A stretch of 41,752 nt of DNA from Nitrososphaerota archaeon (GTDB taxonomy: Archaea > Thermoproteota > Bathyarchaeia > Bathyarchaeales > Bathycorpusculaceae): the NCBI GenBank assembly GCA_031274765.1, contig JAISPR010000117.1, positions 1-41,752 of the forward strand. The letters run 5' to 3'. The first letter of the stretch is position 1. Every line of letters begins with the position of its first letter. The position numbers and the translations under genes are program-made. Below are positions 9,825 through 17,646 of this stretch, piece after piece. The notes beneath the pieces were generated by a model that saw nothing but the letters and a program-made list of their open reading frames with translations, was not told the origin of the DNA and did no database searches.

Positions 9825-11408
9825 GTGAGGCATAAGTATCGCTTAGCTTTGTTGGTTTTTCTGTGTGTCTTTGTTGGCGCGGCAGTATATAATTTGGGTT
9901 ATATGTCGGTGCAGTGGGATGAAATGCCCCACCTCTATGGTGGGTTGCTGCTAAATCGGGGCCAAATCTGGGAATATATGACGACCTATGGATATTATCC
10001 GCCAATTTTTGATTTAGTCACAACTGGTTTCTTTAGTGTTTTTGGTGTAAATGAAATTTCTGGTCGTCTTGTTGCTTTGGTTTTTTCAGTATTGGCGGTT
10101 TGGATTCTTTTTGAATTCACCAAACGGGTTTACAGCGTTAAAACCGCCCTTATCGCTAGTGTCTTATTGGGCACTATGCCAGGGTTCTTTTGGCTTAGCC
10201 GCGTTGCTATGATAGAGACTATGCTCATATTTTTTTTTACATTAACTATGTTTGCATTCTATACTTGGCTGTTCAAATCCAATAACTGTCGAGCGCTGGT
10301 CTTTGCAGGGCTATCGCTTGGGATAGGGGTGCTAGCAAAGTATCAAATCGTTGTTGCCGCTTTAGCTATGTTTTTTTGCATATTGTTTTTGACTCGAAAG
10401 CGTTTCAAAATCAATTTAGGAAAGTTTCTGTTAATAGGGGTCATTGCTGTTTTGGTTGTTGCACCATGGTTTCTTGCTATCTATCATTATAATGGTATGA
10501 CAAAATTTGAAACTCTCCAGTACGTTATGTCAGAGGGGGGACAAGATCGTCCTGCATATAGCAATCGTTTCCAGCCGCTTCCAGTTTTCTATCTTGTCGA
10601 GATGGCTTGGCCGTTTAATGATATAGCTGTTCATCCCATCTCGTTGCCTATTCTCATCTTGGGCTTATGTGGGCTGGGCTTGTTTGCTTATCGCCGAAGC
10701 AAGCAGGATATTTTCTTTTTAACATGGTTTTTGGTGGTTTATGCATTCTTCACATTGATTCCCAACAGGCAATGGCGCTATGTAACACCTCTGTTTCCAA
10801 TTTTGGCCATTGCCACAGCCTGTTTTATTTTGTTTCTCTACCGTGAAATACAAAAATGGAACCCCTCGCAAACCGGAATTAAGAAAACGCGATTGAAAAA
10901 ATTTGTTGCCACAGCATTTATTGCCCTGTTTATCGGTGCAGTTGCCTACAGCGGCTATAATGCTTATGAGATGACGGTACGCGACCAAATTCATATCCCA
11001 GTTAAAGAAGCAACAGCCTATATGGTGGGAAATATGACTCAAGATCAGTCGGCGGTTCTGGTTTGCAGTTTTAATTTACTCAATCAAGACATGTTCCGCT
11101 TCTATTTGCCACCTAATATGTCCAGTGAGCAGATTTGGCAGTATCCCGCCTTAGCTGTTGACGCTTTTACACCCGATTTTGATATAACTGAATTCATGGA
11201 TCTTTGCGTGGAGAGAAATGTGAAATATGTAATTCTCTATGATTTTGGCGTGCACACAAAGTTCTTTAACACAACCCTAGATTACACACAGGTAAGACAG
11301 ATGCTCTATGAAACCGGCCGATTCAACGACGCTCAAGAGCGACCGTTTTGGGGTGAATATCATGGTTGGTATGGCTATCGAATTTTTCTTATCCGTTTTA
11401 CAGGTTAG
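9825..11408 (+). CDS. PMT/ArnT-like membrane glycosyltransferase (GT-C fold)
   Basis: A 527-aa multispanning protein. The first transmembrane segment (residues 8-28) is followed by an extracytoplasmic loop with the acidic WDEMPH motif near residues 31-36, the usual catalytic or metal-binding site of GT-C enzymes related to dolichyl-phosphate-mannose protein mannosyltransferase and ArnT. About ten more membrane segments follow, then a soluble C-terminal domain from about residue 390. Such enzymes transfer sugars from polyprenyl-phosphate donors to proteins or lipids outside the cell. The start is GTG at 9825 with no evident ribosome site, which may mean a leaderless transcript. The nearby secreted protein at 12204 and the GT2 enzyme at 34426 are possible partners in surface glycosylation; that link is inferred. 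Confidence 0.85.
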   Translation: MRHKYRLALLVFLCVFVGAAVYNLGYMSVQWDEMPHLYGGLLLNRGQIWEYMTTYGYYPPIFDLVTTGFFSVFGVNEISGRLVALVFSVLAVWILFEFTKRVYSVKTALIASVLLGTMPGFFWLSRVAMIETMLIFFFTLTMFAFYTWLFKSNNCRALVFAGLSLGIGVLAKYQIVVAALAMFFCILFLTRKRFKINLGKFLLIGVIAVLVVAPWFLAIYHYNGMTKFETLQYVMSEGGQDRPAYSNRFQPLPVFYLVEMAWPFNDIAVHPISLPILILGLCGLGLFAYRRSKQDIFFLTWFLVVYAFFTLIPNRQWRYVTPLFPILAIATACFILFLYREIQKWNPSQTGIKKTRLKKFVATAFIALFIGAVAYSGYNAYEMTVRDQIHIPVKEATAYMVGNMTQDQSAVLVCSFNLLNQDMFRFYLPPNMSSEQIWQYPALAVDAFTPDFDITEFMDLCVERNVKYVILYDFGVHTKFFNTTLDYTQVRQMLYETGRFNDAQERPFWGEYHGWYGYRIFLIRFTG

Positions 11409-11416
11409 CAGAATAA

Positions 11417-11860
11417 TCAAGTTTCTAGGAGTTCAAAGCCTGTTTTGTTGTCTTTAGTTCGTTTAGCTGTACCGCCGTTTAGCTCCAAGATGATGACTTC
11501 GCCTATCTGCCATACATTTACGCCTGCGCGTATGCATCCTGTGATGGTACTGTTGCCTCTACCAAAACTTGCGTGCATGTGTAGTTTGGGTTTAGCATCA
11601 GCGTCACAAAATATGGTGCCTACGCCTACACCTTCATGTATACCCTGTAGTAGAGTAATCACAGGGTTTGGCGGCAGGGTTTTGTTATCTTGGGGTCCTA
11701 CAATAACCTTGCTTTGGTTCTCTGCACCGCCTAAAAAGAAGCAGAGTGCACCTGTGATTTGTTTTTCGATAGCAAATTTTTCTATGATTTGATGAATACA
11801 TTCGTTTTGGTGAAGTCGGAGGATGAAAATTCTGCCCAGTTCGGTTTGAGTGTAATTCAA
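11417..11860 (-). CDS. PPC (DUF296) domain protein
   Basis: A 147-aa protein that is a single PPC domain, the fold shared by plant AT-hook proteins and small prokaryotic homologues. The signature is the LHMHASFGRG segment near residues 92-101, followed by TITGCIRAGVNVWQIGEVII. His-rich and Gly-rich positions in this family suggest metal or ligand binding in a trimer; the molecular role is unresolved. It has no separate DNA-binding segment. It is convergent with the glycosyltransferase, with only 8 bases between the stop codons. The ATG start at 11860 gives the normal family length. Confidence 0.85.
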   Translation of the reverse strand: MNYTQTELGRIFILRLHQNECIHQIIEKFAIEKQITGALCFFLGGAENQSKVIVGPQDNKTLPPNPVITLLQGIHEGVGVGTIFCDADAKPKLHMHASFGRGNSTITGCIRAGVNVWQIGEVIILELNGGTAKRTKDNKTGFELLET

Positions 11861-12203
11861 GGTTTATGCCTCATAGAAAAAGAAGGTTAGTCTTCTAAAA
11901 GGGTTATGTAGTATGATCGGTCAGGTAAGGTTAGGTGGAGGTTTTATGAGGGTTTCTTGTTGTGATTATTTAACAGTTGAGTTGGCCAGTTACATCGATT
12001 AATTTGCAAAGTAACTTGTATTTTTGTAAAGTTATTGTAGTCACAAATGTAGATGTTTTTCTGTGTTTATGCCATAATATGAAATTTATAGCTGTTGCTT
12101 GAAAGATTAATTTTGACAACCCCGTTTCCACATTAAATCGCATCATAAAGTCAGTTAAATTTTAAATCATAAGCATAATTGTCAGTTAATGTCATGTTTG
12201 GGT
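11861..12203. other. Intergenic region
   Basis: About 340 bases, AT-rich, between two minus-strand genes. I see no gene, tRNA or clear terminator. Confidence 0.4.
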
Positions 12204-13550
12204 TTAGTCGGTTTGGTTCCAGTAGTATATGTGGTTGTAGCGATTTGTTGGAAAGAGGGAATCCTCATAGGCAATATCTAATTTTGAGCCATATTGGCTG
12301 AGTTTGTTTTGGACTTGAGTCCAAATTTGCTGAGACGTATCATTTGCATCCCATATGCCCCAAATGATGTCTTTGGAGTTGCGCATGCCCCAGCCATAGT
12401 TTCGGGGCAAAACAAGCACCGCCTCAGCCCTAACACTGCCCTGTACAACCCTATCATTCTCCACCACCTCAACCCAAAAACGTTCCAGAGCAGAAAAATG
12501 CTCTTCCTGCAACACCCCATAGGTTTTATCCATTAACTCTGCAGCATAGTTAAACAAGATCACATAGTTAGCACCACACTCATAGGAGAGACGCATTTGA
12601 GCATAGATCTCTTCCCCGCTAGCCAAATAGGGCCATTGAGAGTAGGTCCAGGTGATAATTGTACCCCAGTCCTTACTTTGCAAATTAGCGGCTCCGCGCA
12701 CCAACCCTATTTCTTGTGTTATAGAGTTATTCCAACCCAACTCTGCAAGGACCATATCATATCCGTTTTGCAGATCCCACCAATACCATACAAAATCCGC
12801 AGTAAAAATGTTATAGGATCGATTTGTATAGGCATGTACATATTCGTTGATATAATTTTTATAGATTTGTGCTGCGTCATCATAGGTTTTAATGGGGTTT
12901 CTATCTAACACGGCATTCAAAGGCTCAACTTGAGCGATCTGTGCACTGCCATTTGTTGCAGTATAGAGCACTTCTTGATTTTCCAAAATAGTAACCGCTC
13001 CCTCAGGGTAATAAGTGGTAATGGTATCAACAAAGTAGTGAGTTATTTGTATAGTACCATTGGAATAATAAGTTGTTGTTTTGTCATTGTCATATACATT
13101 GATGCCGCCTGTGTCAAGTTTTAATATGCCCGAGGGTGTACCCACATAGTTTTCGAGAAATTTTCCGCCGGGCTCATCATAGGCATATACACCTATAAAG
13201 TGGTCGCCCCATCTTTGTTTTGCGCTATTGGCCCACAGTGCGCCTAATTGATAGCTCATTTCTTTACCGAAATATGTCGCAAAGTTGAGTCCACAGGCAA
13301 TTGCGTAATCACCGATTTCATTTATGGCGGCAGTATTGCGTTGCAGATCTCCTGAGTCTAGAATAAAGAGATTGGTGTAGTTTTTGACTTTGTCAATTAG
13401 AAGTTTTGCGCCCTCAACTGTGTTTCCCCCATACGTTACACCGACATAGAAACTGTTTTTAGTTGATGCTTCGTTTGTGATAATAATAGCGGTTAAAATC
13501 ATTGTAGATAGAAATATGATCGCGATTATAAATATTGTTACACGTTTCAT
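12204..13550 (-). CDS. Secreted or membrane-anchored protein, possibly glycoside hydrolase-like barrel
   Basis: A 448-aa protein with an uncleaved-looking N-terminal hydrophobic segment (residues 4-25) and an extracellular body. The body starts with a barrel-like strand (FYVGVTYGG) and has later blocks such as FIGVYAYDEPGG near residue 120 and the aromatic-rich FVWYWWDLQNGYD and ITWTYSQWPYLA segments. Asp/Glu next to aromatic clusters in an alternating strand-helix pattern recalls TIM-barrel glycosidases, but I cannot assign a family. Seven N-glycosylation sequons are present (for example NYT, NGT, NGS, NRS, NNS, NDT, NQT), fitting a surface location. There is no C-terminal anchor. The ATG at 13550 opens the signal region. 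Function is open. Confidence 0.75.
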   Translation of the reverse strand: MKRVTIFIIAIIFLSTMILTAIIITNEASTKNSFYVGVTYGGNTVEGAKLLIDKVKNYTNLFILDSGDLQRNTAAINEIGDYAIACGLNFATYFGKEMSYQLGALWANSAKQRWGDHFIGVYAYDEPGGKFLENYVGTPSGILKLDTGGINVYDNDKTTTYYSNGTIQITHYFVDTITTYYPEGAVTILENQEVLYTATNGSAQIAQVEPLNAVLDRNPIKTYDDAAQIYKNYINEYVHAYTNRSYNIFTADFVWYWWDLQNGYDMVLAELGWNNSITQEIGLVRGAANLQSKDWGTIITWTYSQWPYLASGEEIYAQMRLSYECGANYVILFNYAAELMDKTYGVLQEEHFSALERFWVEVVENDRVVQGSVRAEAVLVLPRNYGWGMRNSKDIIWGIWDANDTSQQIWTQVQNKLSQYGSKLDIAYEDSLFPTNRYNHIYYWNQTD

Positions 13551-13644
13551 TTAATTATAGCCCCATGCTCATTAGCTGTAAATGGAGGCAAATATTCTCA
13601 TAGTGTTTCTACCCGGCCCTAATATGTTTTATCTGACACCAGCA

Positions 13645-13675
13645 GATGAAATGTACCCCAAGGTACAATTTCATC
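13645..13675. other. Long hairpin with CCAA loop
   Basis: GATGAAATGTACC and GGTACAATTTCATC face each other around a four-base CCAA loop, giving a stem of 13 pairs with one bulged base. It lies about 100 bases upstream of the 12204-13550 gene, between it and the MITE. It could be an RNA structure, an operator or a small repeat. Confidence 0.5.
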
Positions 13676-13775
13676 CACAAATAGATAATTGTTGATTGAG
13701 TTTTAGCAAAAATATCAAAGGTGTGAACAGGTTCTTGTATAAGATGACCAACAAATTATAGAAGGTAATTGCTAA

Positions 13776-13995
13776 CCTTAATGGCGCAAATTATAGGGTA
13801 ATACAATGTTCTCCGTTTGTTATTGTGTTCTTTTTCGAGAAACAAGCACAATTGGCGTATAAAGCAACTTACGATGTATTACCCTATTACCGTAATGCCG
13901 CAAATGGCTTTTTTAGCGTCAATCGGGCTTATTTTTCAGAAAAAAACGTGACCATGAGGTTTAAGATATGTATCCCAAAAGCTAGACCGGTAAGG
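13776..13995 (+). mobile_element. MITE-A, copy 1 (220 bp, uninterrupted)
   Basis: This stretch matches the reverse complement of 35352-35750 almost base for base, once an insertion in the other copy is removed. The two ends are imperfect inverted repeats: both begin CCTTAA and both carry GGGTAATACA about 20 bases inward. TGCTAA occurs immediately before the left end and immediately after the right end, a likely target-site duplication. There is no coding capacity. It lies in the intergenic space upstream of the secreted-protein gene and downstream of dinB. Confidence 0.8.
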
Positions 13996-14162
13996 TGCTA
14001 AAAAAACTCATATTCTTAAGAAGCTCGGATTAACTATTAGTTCATGTTTTTGACGCCTAATTATTTTGCCTTTTTTAATAAAAAATCCGCAACAATGCAG
14101 CATTATTTATTTTTGACCACCCAAACAGAAAATACATAAAACACCGTCACACGCTTCAAAAA

Positions 14163-15257
14163 TTAAAAGAAACTTGAAAGCTGCTTTTGTTTAGGCCCCT
14201 CTTTAGTAAATCCCGCCACTCGCACACCAACACGACGTACTTCCAAAGACGATTCATCCAAAAACCGTTCAAACAACAGCCGCACATTGCGCAGAATAAC
14301 ATCTTTAGCCTTTGCAGGCTGCTCAAGAGTTATACTACGCGTTTTACTACTCAAATCCACATTAACCACATAAATAGACACCGTTTTAAAACTATATCCT
14401 TTTTCAGTAAGCTCATCATATATAACCTCAATAAATTCATCGATTTTTTGCAAAATAATCTCTAAATCACGGGTATCTTGTTTTAAAGTACCAATTTTAC
14501 TAATGGACCCTGCATCACCCTGCTCCTGAACAGACACATTATCAACAGCATTGGCCGCATTGTGAAAATAAATACCAAGAGCCCGGCCAAAAGTTTCAAT
14601 GAGACGCTGACTATCATATAGAGCAAGAGCACCAATAGTTTTAATACCCAGCTGCTCCATTCGAACCGTTGTCTTTTTACCCACACCCAACAAACGATCA
14701 ACAGGAAGAGGTGCAAGAAATGCTTTGGCATCTTCAGGTTTTATGATGGTTAAACCATTGGGTTTTTGACTATCACAAGCAATTTTAGCAACAAGTTTGT
14801 TTGGTCCAACACCTATAGTAAAAGAAATACCCACTTTAGCTTTCACCTCTGCTTTGATTTTTTGGGCATAAGCAGAGGCTTTCTCAAAATTTGCTTCAAC
14901 CTGGGCGGTCACATCTAGATAGGCTTCATCTATACTGACTTGCTCAAGAGCAGAAGCATAGGTGCGAAAAATGTTCATAATATTGCTACTGATTTGGCTA
15001 TAGTATTTGTGATCAACTTTGAAGAAAACAGCATCCGTGCCTTCTAGTTTGCGTTTAGCCATAAATAGAGGTAACCCTGATTTGACCCCGTATCCGCGGG
15101 CGATATAGTTACTTGTAGAAACCGCTCCGCTTTCTTCAGTTCGACCTGAATAGACACCTACGACAATGGGTTTGTCTTTGATGGCAGGGTTGCGGAGTTC
15201 TTCGCATTGTGCAAAAAAATAGTCGAAATCCGCAAGAAAGATAATACGGGGAGGCAT
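14163..15257 (-). CDS. dinB: DNA polymerase IV (Y family, Dpo4-like)
   Basis: Translesion DNA polymerase. The start at ATG 15257 gives 364 aa beginning MPPRIIFLADFDYFFAQ, with the first catalytic Asp in DFD. This start sits one base after the stop of the upstream radical SAM gene; a GTG at 15293 would add 12 residues and overlap it. The SIDEAYLD motif holds the other two catalytic acids. The helix-hairpin-helix thumb (LLGVGKKT) and the little-finger domain follow. The last eight residues, QKQLSSFF, match the PCNA-interacting box Q-x-x-L-x-x-F-F exactly, so the enzyme should be recruited by the archaeal sliding clamp. It is co-transcribed with an SPL-like protein, which points to a DNA-damage role. 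Confidence 0.95.
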   Translation of the reverse strand: MPPRIIFLADFDYFFAQCEELRNPAIKDKPIVVGVYSGRTEESGAVSTSNYIARGYGVKSGLPLFMAKRKLEGTDAVFFKVDHKYYSQISSNIMNIFRTYASALEQVSIDEAYLDVTAQVEANFEKASAYAQKIKAEVKAKVGISFTIGVGPNKLVAKIACDSQKPNGLTIIKPEDAKAFLAPLPVDRLLGVGKKTTVRMEQLGIKTIGALALYDSQRLIETFGRALGIYFHNAANAVDNVSVQEQGDAGSISKIGTLKQDTRDLEIILQKIDEFIEVIYDELTEKGYSFKTVSIYVVNVDLSSKTRSITLEQPAKAKDVILRNVRLLFERFLDESSLEVRRVGVRVAGFTKEGPKQKQLSSFF

Positions 15258-15258
15258 T

Positions 15259-16122
15259 TTAATCGCTCCACTTTGGCATAAGCCATGAACCATCGCAGGC
15301 AGCAGTGCTCAAACCAGGGAGGGCTTCGCGGCAGATCCCAAACTGCATACCTTGTGCTAATACTGTTTCACGTATGTTTTTTAGCAGTTTGTAGCGGTAG
15401 CTGCTAGAAAGTAATGTGCTGCCACCGATTTTTTCGCCGTTCATAAAGTAGAGAGGTTTTAGTTGTTCCATCATTTTGGGCAGGACGTGGTAGAGTCGGT
15501 TCCAGTTGTCGGGTTTAGCTTTGTAGGTGGAGCAGGTTATGTGTTTGATGCCTATATCGGCAAGTGTTTTTATGAGTTTTTGGGGTTGGTCATTTAGGTG
15601 TGGGATAAGGGGGTCGATGCGGATAGAAACGGGGATGCCTGCTTTTTGGAGGACTTGGGCGGCGCGGATGCGATTGTTTGGTGTGGGTGCGTTTGGTTCG
15701 AGGATTTGGGCTATAGTTTCGTTGTCGGTTGTTATGGTGAGGGCTACTGTTGTAGGTATTTTGCTGAGCAGGTCGTTGTCTCGGGTGACTATGTTGCTTT
15801 TGGTTATGATTTGGATTTTGCAGTTGTATTGTGTTAGGATTTCTAGGCATTGTCGGGTTAGTTTTTTGGAGGTTTCTATTTGGGGGTAGGGGTCAGAGGA
15901 GTTGGATAGGGAGAGGGTTTGGCCGTTTAGTTTTGTTGCTTCTTGGCGTAGCAGGGTTAGGCAGTTTTTTTTGGGGTGGATTTCTTTAAAGTTTGGGATG
16001 TAGTTTGTGGCGTAGCAGTAGAGGCATTGGTGGTCGCATCCTGTGTAGGGGTTAAATGTGAGTTTGGATGGGCAGGTGCATAGGCCAGAACGCCAGGGGT
16101 CAAAGTTGTTAATCAGGGGCAT
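15259..16122 (-). CDS. SPL-like radical SAM protein (SplB/DNA repair photolyase family)
   Basis: A 287-aa protein with the radical SAM cysteines in GCDHQCLYCYA (C-x3-C-x2-C) near residues 29-36, preceded by TFNPYTGC, the typical start of the spore photolyase-like family (COG1533). Further family blocks are LSNSSDPYPQIE, KSNIVTRD and RIDPLIPHLND. Some relatives repair UV spore photoproduct using S-adenosylmethionine, but most archaeal members are uncharacterised. The gene lies directly upstream of dinB with one base between stop and start, so the two are translated together. The GC-rich third positions on the antisense strand open long shadow frames here. A repair function is inferred from family and neighbour. 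Confidence 0.85.
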   Translation of the reverse strand: MPLINNFDPWRSGLCTCPSKLTFNPYTGCDHQCLYCYATNYIPNFKEIHPKKNCLTLLRQEATKLNGQTLSLSNSSDPYPQIETSKKLTRQCLEILTQYNCKIQIITKSNIVTRDNDLLSKIPTTVALTITTDNETIAQILEPNAPTPNNRIRAAQVLQKAGIPVSIRIDPLIPHLNDQPQKLIKTLADIGIKHITCSTYKAKPDNWNRLYHVLPKMMEQLKPLYFMNGEKIGGSTLLSSSYRYKLLKNIRETVLAQGMQFGICREALPGLSTAACDGSWLMPKWSD

Positions 16123-16462
16123 GGTGTTTCAGGTGTTAAATTAATGGTGTATGCATAGTTAGCTTTAGTCTATTTTTTTATGGGGGATATTTGGTTTTGT
16201 ATACAGTTTGTTTGGGTGTTATATTTGTTTGCGAGATAAATGGTTGTTGTATGTATGGTTTGAATATGATAAATTGTGTCTCGAAGCGTCTATACACATG
16301 TTTAATTTTAAAAAAAGTATGGGTAAAAATGTTTCAATAATAGACATTTATTTGTATTTTTAAGATAAATTAATATGAGAATAATAATACAGACACCCAT
16401 AATAGCTAGATAGTGCGGGTGAGATTATTTCAAAGACATAGTAGGAAATCATGGGATGCAGA
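16123..16462. other. Intergenic region
   Basis: About 340 bases, T-rich, with no gene seen. It probably holds the promoter of the splB-like/dinB operon. Confidence 0.4.
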
Positions 16463-16816
16463 TTAGGGGTTATGATCAGGAGAGATTAAGAGAGATTCAT
16501 TTTCTAAGAGCATTTTATACGCTACTGCCATCACAGAATTGAGTGAGCGTGGCATCAAAGTTTTCATGGACATATGTTTCTCCGAGGTTGCCTTAAGGTT
16601 TGTTTGGTAGTCTAATAGTTTCCCCTTTGTTGTTGTCCACTTGTTGTGTTTAACATAGAAGTGGTTTAATAGTCTATGTGTTTGTTTTTCAATTATGTTG
16701 GAATTGTTTATGTTGTTTGAGAAAAAGTTGTTAAAATCTGAAATGCGCAGTTTAACTGCGTATTTGGGGATTTTAGAAAATGTGGTTTTCGCTATTTTGG
16801 GTGGTGTGTTCACCAT
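16463..16816 (-). CDS. Hypothetical protein (doubtful)
   Basis: A 117-aa frame, rich in Asn, Lys and Ser, with no signal peptide, membrane segment or motif I recognise. The ATG at 16816 is preceded by GAAGAA, a poor ribosome site. It sits in a decayed stretch next to a frameshifted pseudogene, and its composition is what AT-rich DNA gives by chance. It may be a remnant or not a gene. Confidence 0.3.
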   Translation of the reverse strand: MVNTPPKIAKTTFSKIPKYAVKLRISDFNNFFSNNINNSNIIEKQTHRLLNHFYVKHNKWTTTKGKLLDYQTNLKATSEKHMSMKTLMPRSLNSVMAVAYKMLLENESLLISPDHNP

Positions 16817-16972
16817 TTCTTCACTAAACAGGTTTGTTCGCTAGTATAGCCCTACAACGATTATCTACAACAAAATTTAATGACCCCTGATTGACAAACC
16901 CAAAGATTGTTCCCAGAAGTTTGTAGTGCGGGCCATCAAGTGCACACCCATTGCATTGGTTTTGGGACAAAA

Positions 16973-17335
16973 TTATTGGGTTGCTTTGTTTAGAATTTTT
17001 TCATCTTCAGGGGTTAAAATAATATCTCTTGTGTAGATCTCAGCATCATATTTTTCTAAGAACTCGAGCACCCGCTCCAAATCGGATACTTTTACAATAA
17101 CAACACTGCGCACCAACCGTACATGTGCAATATCTTCAAGCAAACCATGCACGTGATGATGATACTTCCCTCCATGACTACTACTGTTTGCCCATAAAAT
17201 TTTTGTACAAACGCATTAAGTATTGTCTTACCCTTTAGCTGTTTTGATGTTGTTTTTGTAGACCCAAAACGCCACAAGCTCACCATACATAAAGGATTCA
17301 TCCCCACCTTCACATTGACCTTGCACTTGTATCAC
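16973..17335 (-). pseudogene. Frameshifted remnant of a roughly 120-aa protein
   Basis: Three consecutive minus-strand segments in different frames read as protein. From a GTG at 17335: GGDESFMYGELVAFWVYKNN, stopping near 17230. Then KTILNAFVQKFYGQTVVVMEG to about 17160. Then KYHHHVHGLLEDIAHVRLVR, RSVVIVKVSDLERVLEFLEK and YTRDIILTPEDEKILNKATQ to the TAA at 16973. Each part has normal amino-acid composition and they join end to end, so this was one gene broken by two frameshifts. The His-rich HHHVHG motif may have bound metal. I do not recognise the family. A TATA-like TTTATAAATAT lies just upstream, near 17343-17355. Confidence 0.6.
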
Positions 17336-17410
17336 ATACAAGCAATATTTATAAAAATATACCGCATACATAGCAAAATAGTTTAAGTATTACATAGTCC
17401 AAAATAGATA

Positions 17411-17532
17411 CACCTCCTCCTGCAAAACATCACCATAAACAACAAACCAACCAACACAACCCTCAAAATAACCCACCACTCCAAAATCCGACTAAAAACC
17501 ACAAAAATACACCAACAAAACACCAAAAACAC
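17411..17532 (-). repeat. R2 dispersed repeat, copy a
   Basis: About 120 bp strongly similar to 23657-23780. The central block of roughly 50 bases, from AACAAACCAA through ACCCACCA to TCCAAAATCC, differs at only two positions before the ends diverge. G is nearly absent on the plus strand. It is followed at 17535-17568 by a fragment resembling the left end of the R1 repeat (ACCAAACTACTCGAAAACTA). Confidence 0.65.
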
Positions 17533-17646
17533 ACCACCAAACTACTCGAAAACTAACAAAAACACAAAAAATCAAATTATATTTAATCCTTTCTACAATA
17601 CTTTTCAAAATAAAAAATCAACAACATTTACCCCAAAAATCCACAC

